From contig NW_020312001.1 of the NCBI RefSeq assembly GCF_003144115.1, positions 772,722-836,721 on the forward strand: a DNA stretch of 64,000 nt. Reading direction: 5' to 3'. Source of the stretch: Tilletiopsis washingtonensis (Eukaryota > Basidiomycota > Exobasidiomycetes > Entylomatales). Of this stretch, positions 51,612 to 62,330 are shown in pieces; the first letter of the stretch is position 1; every line of letters begins with the position of its first letter. Both the position numbers and the translations under genes were made by a program. The notes below the pieces were generated by a model. It did not search any database, was not told the origin of the DNA, and saw only the letters and a program-made list of their open reading frames with translations.

Positions 51612-51619
51612 GTCGGATG
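51555..51619 (-). repeat. 42-bp-period duplication carrying two start codons of the HP1 gene
   Basis: An identical 23-nt segment occurs at 51555-51577 and 51597-51619. Each copy contains an in-frame ATG and encodes SDMASPR, so the HP1-type gene has two nearly equivalent start contexts 14 codons apart. Confidence 0.85.
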
Positions 51620-51974
51620 GCCGCAGCGGCGGCGCGGCCACGACGTTGGGGAGAGGGAGGAGGAGATGGAGAAGAACGCCGTGCGGAGCGAGCGACTTCG
51701 ACGCGCGCATCGCACGTCGATCCTGCCATGCGCGGCGCGCGCCGCTCGTGCGTCCGCTCCACATCCCCCTCCCACTCCTCTCAGCGCGCCGGTCCCAGGC
51801 CTGCCGCGCTTGCCTTGCGTCTGCTCGTCTCGCGCGCGCCGTCTGTTGCCGCGCTGCACCGGCACGCAGCCTGCCGCGCCCGACGCAGGCCGCGGCGCCA
51901 GGGCCTCTGCGCCTGCTAGCCGCACTGCCGGCGCTCCGCTCTCGACTGCGCTGCCCTCGCACCCTGCAGCGACA
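51612..51974. promoter_or_regulatory. Bidirectional promoter, HP1-type / Rab-like genes
   Basis: A 363-bp gap between divergent starts, C-rich on the plus strand near the Rab gene. An in-frame ATG at 51710 could extend the HP1 protein by 33 residues into it. No clear binding motif. Confidence 0.45.
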
Positions 51975-54178
51975 ATGGCCGAGGCTGCCGAGGCCTCGAC
52001 GTCCGCCTCGCCGCACTACCTGCACCACGGCGCCGGCGCCGGCGGCTCGGCCGTGCCGCGCCGCGCGCTCAAGATCGTGCTCATTGGCCAGGCCGGCGTC
52101 GGCAAGACGGCACTGCGGGAGCAGGTGAGTGGCTTCGCGAACTCTCTCCTGACTGTTGTCGTGCTGAAGCGCGGGCGCGCCCTGCAGTGGTTCTCGCGCC
52201 GCTTCTCGACGGCATATCGCGCGACGATTGGCGCAGACTTCATCACCCGCACCGTCGAGCGGCCGCCGCCGCCGCCGCGCACACAGCGCGCAGCGGGCGG
52301 CAAAGTGAGCATCGCCGTATGGGATGTGAGTGCGGCGTGCTGGAGGGAAAGTGGGCTGCAGCAGCCGGCGGGGCTGACGCTCGTGCTCGTGCGCAGACGG
52401 CAGGGCAGGAGCGCTTCCGCTCGCTCGGGCGTGCCTTCTATCGCGGCGCGGACGCGCTCGTCCTGGCGTACGACGCTGCCGACCCGGCGTCGCTCGAGAC
52501 GACGCGCTCGTGGTACCTCGACTTCTGCGATGCGACCGGGCGCGAGCCAGACGCGATCGACGATGTCGTGCTGGCGGCCGTCGGCTGCAAGTCGGATCTG
52601 CTCTCCGCCGCCGACAAGGCGTCGGCACACCAGGCTGCACAAGCCTTCTTTGCCAAGCTCGGGCCCTCTGTCGACGCGGCTGAGCAGCTGCCAGATGCTG
52701 TTGCGGAGACAGGTGCAGAGGAGGTGCAGGCATACAGCCTTCCCGGCGAGCCAGACGCGCGGCCGAAGTCGGCCGTCAGTGCTGCCGTCTCCGCCACGTC
52801 CGGCGGCGAGACGGTGCGCGGCGTAGCATCGCCCGTCTCCGGCCTGCCCCTCACTGCCTCGCCGCCGCCGACCTCCTTCTCTGCCTCGGTGGACTCGCCG
52901 TCGACGCCAAGGCCGGTGATCAAGCCTTCTTCTCCCGCCCGGGACAAGTCGCACCTGGCGCAGCCCGAGGCAAATGCGTCGCCGTCGCTCCGACCACGGC
53001 AGTCGCTGCAGTCCATCTCACTGGTGCACCCGCCTGCGCCATCTGTGCGCAAGCGCCTGCCGTCTGCCAACAGCGACGCCAGCGGCGCGGCAAAGTCGGT
53101 GCCTCGCTCCACATCACGCCTCTCCTTCGCGCCCAGCACGCCGCCGCAGCGGCACGGCGGCGACGCCACGCTGCGGCCTCGCGGGCGCTACGACAGCTCC
53201 GTCAGCGCGCACAGCACGGGCGCGAGCGTGTACCACACGCCGCGCAGCAGCACGCTCTACACTTCGGGGCCCGAGAGCGGGCCGGAAAGCGATGCCGACG
53301 ATGACGCGGACGAGCAGACGGAGGGCGCACGCACGCCGACGAAGATGAACGGCGCGCCTGTCGATGCTGGCGTTCTCAAGCAAGAGCTCCGCATTGTCGA
53401 TGCGCAACCCAGCCAGCCATCGGATGCGCCAAGCTCTTTGAACGGCCACGCAGCCAACGTCGCAGGTGCAACGTCCAATACCGAGCCAGTACCCTTTCCC
53501 TCGGCCGGCTCTCATTCTTCCGCAAAGTCTAGCCGCCGCCCGAGTCACTCATCCGACGATCGCTTTTCGGACGTGTCTCCGGCCGGCTCTCCTCCAGCTA
53601 CTGCCCGCCGGCGGTCGCTGAAGCAGGACACCGAGACGGCGGCTGAGGCGACGGCTCGCAAGGCGCGCGCACGGCAAACGCTCTATGAGGCGTTGCCCGA
53701 GTCGATGGACTCCAGCCTGCGCGTGCCCGGCGCAGCGAAGGGCAAGCGGCGAGCCTCGCGCGGTCCGTCCTCGCGCATCGTCAGCGCCGAGAGCGGAGCA
53801 GGCGTCAGCACGCTCTCAGTAGCCTCGGAGCCGGACTACGACGCGGCCACAGACGATGACGAGGAGCCACCGCCACCACCAGCTGGCTTCTCGCATCACC
53901 TGACGAGCTCGAGAGCGGGCCACGGCGTCGAGGACCTCTTCGACAGCATTCTCGAGCGCGTCGCTGCGCGCTGGGAGCTCGAGGAGTGGAACGAGCGGCT
54001 CGAGCGGCGCGCCGCCGAGGACGACCGCAACGCTCCGCGGGGGCCGTGGTGGAAGCGCGGCGGCGGCGAGCGCGTGCTCAGCGAGCAGGAGCGCGAGCGC
54101 GAGCAGGTGCGCCGCGGCATCCGCATCGCTGCCGGCAAGGAGCCGGCTGGCTTGTGGAGCAGCTGCTGCCGCTCGTGA
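51975..54178 (+). CDS. Rab-like small GTPase with a ~400-residue insertion before the G5 motif
   Basis: Three exons: 51975-52124, 52188-52325, 52397-54178; 689 residues, about three times a normal Rab. G1 is IGQAGVGKTAL (~37-47), switch I is YRATIGADFITRTVE as in Rab7/Ypt7, and G3/switch II WDTAGQERFRSLGRAFY is restored exactly by splicing. G4 is CKSD (~160-163) in place of NKxD. After a short helix comes a long Ser/Pro-rich low-complexity stretch (~190-590). Then a Rab-like G5/last-helix block appears: SSRAGHGVEDLFDSILERV. The C-terminus ends CCRS, a plausible double-Cys prenylation site. The G domain thus seems interrupted by a disordered insert; this is inference from pattern. Function is presumably vesicle traffic at late endosome or vacuole. 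Confidence 0.82.
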
Positions 54179-54259
54179 CCGGTCTCATCAATGTACGGCT
54201 CAGCATGGTCACCGCAAGTCACTGTCTGTCACGCATGGAGCATGCTGAATGAATGGAGA

Positions 54260-57200
54260 TTACAGCACGTGGTAGCGGCCCTGGTCGGCACCGCCTTGCG
54301 GTCCGCGTGCCTCTGCCTCGAGAGCGGCCTGTGAGCTCTCGAGCAGGATGCGCTTGATGTCCATCACAGCGCGCTCGACCTGGACGTGCGGTCAGCGGGT
54401 TGCAGGCGACACGGAGACCGCAAGCACTGCTCACCTTCTCCTCGTCGTTGCTCTCGATGAGCAGCTGCAGCTTCGGCGGCTCGCCGAACTGCGGCTCCTT
54501 GCCCTTGTCGTAGAACTGCCCACGCAGCGTGACGGACGCGCCCGTGATCTCGATGAGGTTGACCATCGTCTCCTTGTTCGTGACGCTCCAGCGTGCCTTC
54601 TGCGGGAAGCTGGACAGAGAGTCAGCGAGGTGCGACAAAGACCAGGCTCGAAGCGGACTTACTCGTTGATCGGCACGATGGCGTGGTAGTCAGTCGCGTC
54701 TGGATCCTTGGGCTTGCGGTCCGACTTGCCGCCGTCGGGCAGCATCTGCCGCATCGCAGCAGCGGCGTTGATCTTGGCGATGGCCTGCGCGAGCTGCGAC
54801 AGGTTGGCGCCGGGGATCTTCGGTGCGTTGATCGCCGGCCCACTCTTCGCCGGCGCCGCTGTCTTGTTGTCGCGCACCGAGGCATCGACGGCGCCGCGCT
54901 TGACCTCGATGTGCATGTCGTTGACGCGCTGGCGGTGCGCCAGCTCCTCGTCCGACGGCGGCGGACCACGCTGGATCTTCACGTCCTCGATGACCGGCGC
55001 GGGCGCATCGGTCGCAGCCGCTGCACTGCTCTCGGGCGCTGCGCCCGGCTCGCCATACGTCGAACGCTGCGCCTGCAGCACCTTCTCGCGGTCGCTCTCG
55101 AGGCGGTCGAGACCCTTGCCGCCGAAGCCAGAGCCGGCCGCGTGCGCCTTGCCTGCCGCGAGCTTGTCCTTGAAGTCGTCGGCGAGCGCCTGGAGCTCCT
55201 CGGACACCGCCACCTTGCTCGCCTTGAGCGCCGAGATGATGTCGCGTGCGTAGCGGTCCTGCTGCGGCGTGACGAACGTAACACACGTGCCCTTATTGCC
55301 GGCCCGCCCGGTGCGGCCAGCGCGGTGCACATAGTCTTCCATGTGGTTCGGCGCGTCGTAGTTGATGACCAGCTTCAGCTGCTTGACGTCGAGGCCGCGC
55401 GCCGCCACAGACGTGGCCGTGACGATGGGCACGACGCCGGCCTTGAAGTCGGAGATGGTCGCGTCGCGGTCCACCTGGTCCTTGCCGCCGTGCAGCGACA
55501 TCGTCGGGTAGCCCTTGCGCATGAGGTCGCGCAGCAGGTCGTCGGCCGACTCCTGGCGCTCGACGAAGATGAGCGTGCGCGCATCGGCGTCGGCGTTGTA
55601 CGTCTGGCCGAGAATCTCGAGCAGGCGGTTGAACTTGGTCTCCTCCTCGCGCACCTCGACGATCTGCTCGATCTCGGGCGCGACGACGGAGCGGCCGCCG
55701 ACCGTCACCTCGACGGGCTTGTTGCGCAGCACCTTGCGCGCCAGGCTCTCCATCTGCTTGGGGAACGTCGCCGAGAAGAGCACCGTCTGGCGGTCGGGCC
55801 GGATGTTGTTGACGATCTTCATCACCTGCGGCTCGAAGCCCATGTCGAACATGCGGTCGGCCTCGTCGAGCACCAGATACGTCGCGCGCTTCAGATTCGT
55901 CACGCGCCCTGAGTTGGCGGTGAGGAGGTCGATCATGCGGCCCGGCGTGGCGACGACAATCTCGGCCGTCTTCTTCATCTCGGCGATCTGCTCCGAGATC
56001 GGCGCGCCGCCGTACACGCACACGGCGCGCAGGCCGATGGCCTTGAGGAACGGCTTCGACTCGCGGTAGATCTGCACGGCCAGCTCGCGCGTCGGCGTCA
56101 TGATGATGCCGATCGGGCCCTCGAGGCTCTCGACGGGCCGCTGGTCCTTGATGTGGCGGAACATGGGCAGCAGGAATGCCATCGTCTTGCCTGAGCCCGT
56201 CTTGGCGACGCCAATCACATCGCGCCCGCTCATGATCGCCGGGATGGCCTGCGCCTGGATCGGCGTGGGCGCAGCCCAGTCGAGCTTCTTGATCACGTCC
56301 AGGCAGCGCGCCGGCAGGCCGCAGTGGCTCCAGCGCGTGATCGGCTTCGGGCAGTCCTTGCCGCGCACCTTGATCGCGTCGAGCTCCATGCGCAGCCGCT
56401 CCGCGTCCTCCTCGGTCATCTCCTCGAGCTCCGCTGGCGCGTGGTAGAAGTCCTTGCGGAACGGCTCGTACGCGACCTTGGCGTGGTCGACCGTGGCCAT
56501 CTCCTTCTTCTTCACCTTCGACGCGGCGATAGCCATGATATCTTCAAGGCTAGCGCCCTCGAGCTCGTCTGGCTGCTCGGGCTCCGCCTCGGCGGTGCCT
56601 GCGCCCATGCCGTCCTCGTCGCCGACGACCTCTGCCAGGCCCTTGCGCTTGACCGCAACGCCGCTGACGCCGGAGCGCTTCTGGTCGGCAGCATTCACCT
56701 GCTGCACTTCATCCTTGACGCTGGCCATGAAGGCGTCGAGCGGGTCGATCTCTTCCTCCTCCTCGTTGTCGACCTGCATCGGCGTGGCCTCCACCACGGG
56801 CTTCACGTCCTCCTCTTCTGCCTCGTCCTCCAGATCCGAACCAGCGCCGACCTTTTCGTCATCGCCATTGCTCGGCTGCACTGACGGGTCCAGCGGTGGC
56901 AGGTCGAAGAGCTTGTAGTCGCGCTTCACGGGCGCATCTGCCGTGTCGCCCATCGCCGACACAGCGCCGACCTTCTTGCCGAGGTCGATCTTGGCGCCGC
57001 CGATCTTTAGGCCCGTCGTCTTGATGCTGGTCGAGGCGCCAGCCTTGAGCTCGGCTGGGAGCAGATCAGCACGAGGTGCCGCAAGACAGCGCAAGGCGAG
57101 ACTCACTTGCTTTTGGTGCAGTGTACGCTGCGGCAACCTCAGCGGCCCGTGCCCGTGCCTCCTCCACGGCCTTCTTCGACTCGCGCTCCTTCTTCCACGC

Positions 57201-57839
57201 CTCGAGGCGCTGCTTCTTGATACGCTGCTTCTCAGCCTCGCTGGCGCTTGCAGAGAGCCGTGGCGGGCTGTCTCTGGCGCTGCTGGAGGCGCCGCCGTTG
57301 GCATGCCCGTAGGCTGGCCGCTCCGGCAGGCCTGGCGGGCGGGACGAGTACGGGCCGGGCGAGCGGCGAGCTCCGCTGCGATGCGACGCCGGCGGCGGCG
57401 ACGCCGCGCCGCGCCAGTCCCGCGAGTCCCGTGGCGGCGCACCATATGCGTCCGGCTCGTAGCCGCGCTCGCCGTCGCGGCGGTAGGAGCTCGGCTCTCG
57501 CCGCTCGTCGCGCGGGTGGTCGCGCTCGCGGCGCTCTCGCTCGCGGTCCCTGTCGCGGTCGCGGTCGCGGTCACGGTCTCGCTCGCGCTCGCGGTCCCTG
57601 CCGCTGGAGCCGGCATAGCGGTCGTAGTCGCGCTCGCGCTCGCGCTCGCTGTCGCGGTAGCGGTCCGAGCGGCTGCGCTCGTCGTCGCGCGAGCTGAGGC
57701 GGCGGTGGTGCGAGGACGAGGAGGCGTGGCGCGGCGGCGAGCGCGAGCGGCGGCGCTCGTCGTCGTCGTCGCGGCGCGAGTGGCGGCGCCGGCGCGCGTC
57801 GTCGGAGCCGCGCGGCGAGAGCTCGGCGGTGCGAGCCAT
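54260..57839 (-). CDS. PRP5: Pre-mRNA-splicing DEAD-box helicase PRP5 (DDX46)
   Basis: Four exons: 57839-57107, 57054-54663, 54609-54435, 54379-54260; 1139 residues. The N-terminal ~230 residues are an RS/RD/RE-rich region. An acidic region follows, then [11 protein letters not shown], and [14 protein letters not shown], then a complete helicase core: Q motif [19 protein letters not shown], Ia PTRELA, II DEAD, III SAT, and [12 protein letters not shown]. The C-terminal block [15 protein letters not shown] restored across intron 2, with LRGQFYDKG, is characteristic of Prp5/DDX46. Prp5 uses ATP to help U2 snRNP engage the branch site. Given the many short introns here, it is a core housekeeping factor. 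It converges with the Rab-like gene, with 81 bp between stops. The start at 57839 is the first ATG after in-frame leader-like sequence. Confidence 0.95.
57520..57680 (-). repeat. Hexanucleotide repeat encoding Arg-Asp/Arg-Glu dipeptides in PRP5
   Basis: Tandem TCGCGG/TCGCGC-type hexamers (plus strand) encode the RD/RE-rich N-terminus of PRP5, with the purest run near 57550-57600. Such tracts are prone to length change. Confidence 0.7.
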
Positions 57840-59637
57840 GCTGATGAGGATGTGGAGCAGCGCGAAGGAGCACGAGGAGCAGCCCCGACGCAAGACGGCG
57901 CGAGAGCGGGGCCGCGGCCGGTGCGGCCGCGTCGGCCGACCGGCCCGCCGCCGCGCCTGTGGAGCTGCTCCCACGGCACCAGCTCGCCATGCCCTGCTGC
58001 GAGCTCTCGTCCTGGACACCGCAGAGTTGGCAAGCTGGGCTCGCTGGAGTCGTCTTGTTGCGCTCAGTATTGCCGCTCGACGCTTCGTGACACTCGCGTC
58101 TTGCACGTTTCGCAGCTCGACCGAGGCTGGGTGCTCAGCGCCGCACGAGAGTCCATCGGTGGATATCCAGAACGCGACGAGCTCGACCGCTCCGCTGTCT
58201 CAGCTTGCAGCTCCAGTCGGAAGAGGGGACGACATCTGGCAGACGCGAGCACAGATCTCAACGAGTCGCTGCCTGCAAGCAAGCGCGTCCATCCATGCCA
58301 TACGCAGCAGGCAGCCACCTGACGAGAAGGATGCCCTGCGCTTGCGGCCGCAGCAGAGGGACCGTCCGCTCTCCGTCACGCACCACCCCGCCGACAGCGG
58401 TGCTCCAGAGTGCAGCTCAGCTCAAGCCCTGCACATTCAGACTCCATCATCTGAGCGCTGAGGTGCAGCAGGTTGCGTTCGCAGCGCAGGAGTTCCCGGC
58501 AGCGAGCGCCAAAGTTCCAAGGCAGCCGAGTCGCACGATCGGGGGAGCGGCAGCCGCGGAAGACCGCGACGCGGCACGCAACGCCGCCGGCGAGCAATTT
58601 GCTCCTCGGCCGCCGCCGAGATGACGGCCCGGCACCCCATCCGTGCGGTGCGGCGCGCGTCGGCTGTGGCCGATGATGCCAAGACTCCGGCGCCCGGCAC
58701 CCTCCATGCTCGCTGCCCTGCGGCGACCGCGCAGACAAGGCAGTCGCAGCACCAGCCCCGCCACGGCGGCGCAACGAGGAGCGATGTGCGTCGTGCGGCA
58801 GCGGCAGGGCTCTGCGCTTGGACTGTGCTCGAGATGCAAGCATGAAGGGCGAGCTCTCGGCACCGGCAGCGCTCCTGCTGCTGCTGCACGAGCTTGGCTT
58901 GCGGTGATGGAGGCACAGAGGAGGCGGCAGAGGCACTGGGCCACTCTGTCGAGCACTCGCGCCTGTGCTGGTGGTGCCCGCAGCCAGGCGCAACGGCTCT
59001 GCGCATCTCTGCCGGCGTGCGGTGCGCTGGCGCCACCTCACCCTGCTGCTGCATGCTGTGCGATGCTGCCTGCCGCTGTGCGCCGCGGCCGGGCAGAGCG
59101 CGAGTTCAGAGCGAGATGCAGGCGCGAGGCTAACCCTGCAGCGCTGCCGCTCTCCCTCTTGCCTGCTGCAGCTGCCCGCACGGCAGCACAGCCGCGCGCC
59201 TCCTGCGTCGGTCGCCTGCTGCCCCTGCGCGGGCGGGCTGCAGCCGCCGCTGGCTGTGGCCCCTGGCCGCGCGCGCCGCGCCGCGTGTGCCTCGCGCGGG
59301 CGCGGCGCGCTCCCATCTTCCGCGCCACACCCTGCCCGCTCCTCCATCCCACCTCCGTACTAGACTGCTACCCTCCAGTGCAGCCGCAGCCGCAGCACAC
59401 ACGCAGCACACGCATCCGCCGCTGCGCCCGCACCCCGCGTGTGCCTCTCTGCGCCGCAGCTCTCTCGTCTCTGCAGCCTGCACAGCCGCGTCGCTAATTG
59501 CTCATCGGGGCATCACTTTGCCTGCGCGCCGCTGCCAGTCTCGTCACCCGCTGCCTAGCTCGTCCGCAGCAGCTCGGCCGTCGTCGTCGCCGCCGTCGTC
59601 TGGCCTCGCTCGCGGCTTCCGCGCGCCTCGCACCTCA
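57840..59637. other. Divergent intergenic region, PRP5 / KRE6
   Basis: A 1.8-kb gap between divergent starts. Overlapping open frames on both strands are Arg/Ala/Cys-rich and show no family motif. The last ~300 bp before the KRE6 start is C-rich on the plus strand, like other leaders here. No RNA gene, repeat or transposon seen. A long cell-wall gene promoter is a reasonable reading. Confidence 0.4.
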
Positions 59638-62084
59638 ATGTCCAACCACAACCCGCGCGCACACGCCAACGCCGCCGCGCCGCCGCACGCCGCCGCCGAC
59701 ATGAACTCGCAGGCGCGCTACCAGAGCGTGCCCAACCCCAACGGCGGCTACGACGCCGGCCGCAGCAGCGCCGTCGCGCACGCCGGCTCGCAGCCCGCCG
59801 GGCGCCGCTCCACGGGCGACGTCTCGGGCAGCGGCAGCGGCGGCAGCGGCAGCGCCGAGAGCGCCAGCGGCCGCTCGTCGACGGCACCCATGCTGCGCGG
59901 CGCGCCGCCGACGGGCGCCGCCTACGCCGACTTCCGCGACGGCGCCGACATCGACTCGCGCTACGCCCACATCCGCAAGGGCAGCATGGGCCGCATGGGC
60001 GCGCGCGGCGGCCAGGGCGGCGCCATGTACGCCGGCGGCGCCGGCTCCGGCGCCACGCTCGGCTCCGAGCTGCACAGCGGCGGCAGCAGCAGCGCGCCGC
60101 GCGGCAACCGCGCCAGCGCATACAGCGCCATCTCGGCCGTCTCGAGCGGCCCGACGGACAGCAACAAGTACTACGAGCCGGCCGCGCAGGAGGGTCTGCT
60201 GTGGGACGGCAAGGGCGAGGCGGAGCCCGACGACTACCTGGTGAGTGACGCGCGCTTTGCCTGCTGCGCGTGCTGACGCGCTGCGTCTTGCGTCCAGCAC
60301 AACCCGGACTCCAAGCGGCGAGACACCTTCACCGTCTGCTCGGGCCGTGGCATCCTCAACGTGCTGGCGCTCTTCGTGATCGTGGCCGGCCTGCTTGCGC
60401 TCTTTGCCGGCTACCCGATCATTTCGCACTACGCCAAGCGTCCGGAGAGCACGCTGGGCGGCTTCAACATCGGCGGCACGAACGGCACGGGCCAGGTGCC
60501 CGTCGTGCTCTCGCAGCTGCGTCTGCGCGACAACGACACGCCTGCCAGTGCCAACACGTGGCGCAGCGCCACCGGCGAGACGTACAACCTCGTCTTCTCC
60601 GACGAGTTCAACCAGCCCGGCCGCACCTTCTGGCCCGGAGATGACCCGTTCTGGGAGGCCATGGACATCTGGTACGGCGCCACGGGCGACTACGAGTGGC
60701 TCTCGCCCGAGCAGGTCAACACCACCGACGGCCACCTGCTCATCACGATGGAGAACCGCCCGACGCACAACCTCAACTTCCGCTCCGGCCAGCTGCAGTC
60801 GTGGAACAAGTTCTGCTTCCAGGGCGGCTACATTGAGTGTGCGTCGCGCGGCAGCGGCGCGTTCCACTCGCGCATGGCTGACACACGCTCGCGCCCACAG
60901 TCGCTGCGATCCTGCCCGGCTCTGGTGCTGCGCAGGGCTGGTGGCCCGGTCTTTGGACCATGGGCAACCTCGGTGAGTACTGCGCGCACACGGCCTGGCT
61001 CCATTGCTCACACGTCTTGTGCCAGGACGCCCGGGCTACCTCGGCACCACGGACGGCATGTGGCCGTACAGCTACACGGGCTGCGACAACGGCATTCTGC
61101 CGAACCAGTCGTCGCCCACGAGAGGCCCGACGAGCGTGCGCACGGCCACCAAGTACGGCCGCACGGGCCTCAACTGGCTGAGCGGCATGCGCTCCTCCTC
61201 GTGCACGTGCTCCGGCGAGGACCACCCTGTGAGTGCGCTTGCCTCGTGCGCCCCGGCAGCAGCGTGCTGACGCTCGCGCGCGCCAGGGCCCGAACAACAA
61301 CGTCGGACGCGCTGCTCCTGAGATCGACGTGCTCGAGGCTCAGACGGTGAACGGCGAGGGCGAGGCCTCGCAGTCGCTGCAGGTCGCGCCGTTCGACATG
61401 GACTACGAGTGGGACCAGACGACGCCGACGATCTACAATCGCCGGAACACGCAGTTCAACTCCTACACTGGCGGTGTGAGTCACTGCGCGTCGAGGTGTG
61501 TCCGGCCACTGCTCACACGACGCACGCACACAGGTGTACCAGGAGGCTGTCTCGGCAGTCAGCATCATTCCGCCGGACGCCTACGAGCTGAACGCGGCGC
61601 CGCGCTTCGTCACCTTCGGCTTCGAGTACCACCCCGACTGGAACGGAGACGGCAGCGGCGACATTACGTGGTACATCGACGGCCAGCGCACCTGGACCAT
61701 GCGCTCCGACTCGATTCCCGCGCGCCCCGACATTGGCATCTCGCAGCGCATCATCCCCACGGAGCCCATGAGCGTGAGTGGCGCGCATGCCCGAGCAGTA
61801 CCTGCAGCAGCGCTTACCCGCCTCGCGCGTTCTCTCAGATCATCATGAACCTGCACATCTCCGAGGGCTTCCAGCACATCGAGTTCGACACGCTGCAGTT
61901 CCCGGCGACGCTCAAGGTCGACTACGTGCGCGTGTACCAGCTGCCCGGCCAGGAGCGCGTCGGCTGCGACCCGGACGACCACCCGACGAAGGACTACATC
62001 GAGCGCCACCACGACGTTTACTACAACCCGAACCTCACCGTCTGGCCCAAGGAGTTCCCGCGCAACCGCATGACGGGCTGCTAG
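59638..62084 (+). CDS. KRE6: KRE6/SKN1-type beta-glucan synthesis protein (GH16)
   Basis: Seven exons: 59638-60240, 60298-60838, 60901-60972, 61026-61228, 61287-61475, 61534-61773, 61839-62084; 697 residues. A Gly/Ser-rich cytosolic N-terminus (~200 residues) precedes one membrane anchor (VLALFVIVAGLLALFAG), then a lumenal GH16-like domain with FSDEFNQPGRTFWPGDDPFW, WWPGLWTMGNLGRPGYLG, the catalytic-type motif EIDVLEAQ (Glu-x-Asp-x-x-Glu), FGFEYHPDW and VDYVRVYQL. This type II layout is that of Kre6/Skn1, needed for beta-1,6-glucan in the cell wall. For the exon 2 donor I chose GTGCGT at 60839 over the overlapping GT two bases earlier, because only it keeps the frame. Exon 3 is only 72 nt. 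It converges with the ThrRS gene. Confidence 0.94.
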
Positions 62085-62330
62085 AGCCGCTGCGTCTCTC
62101 CTTGCCTCCACATCCGATACGCCAGTCTCCCCTGCTCCGTCGCAACGCGTTTCCTTACGGACAGTCAAGTGCCTTCTCTCTCTCTGTCTCTTCCGATGCG
62201 CCTTTGCTCCTCCACTCCTCCATTCACGCTTCTGACGCCGATGTACAATCTACTCGTCTCTGCTACCCTCCCACGAAATGCTCCTCGTTCTGCCCTCGCT
62301 GTCTCTGCTTTTGACGCGTGCATTCCATGG

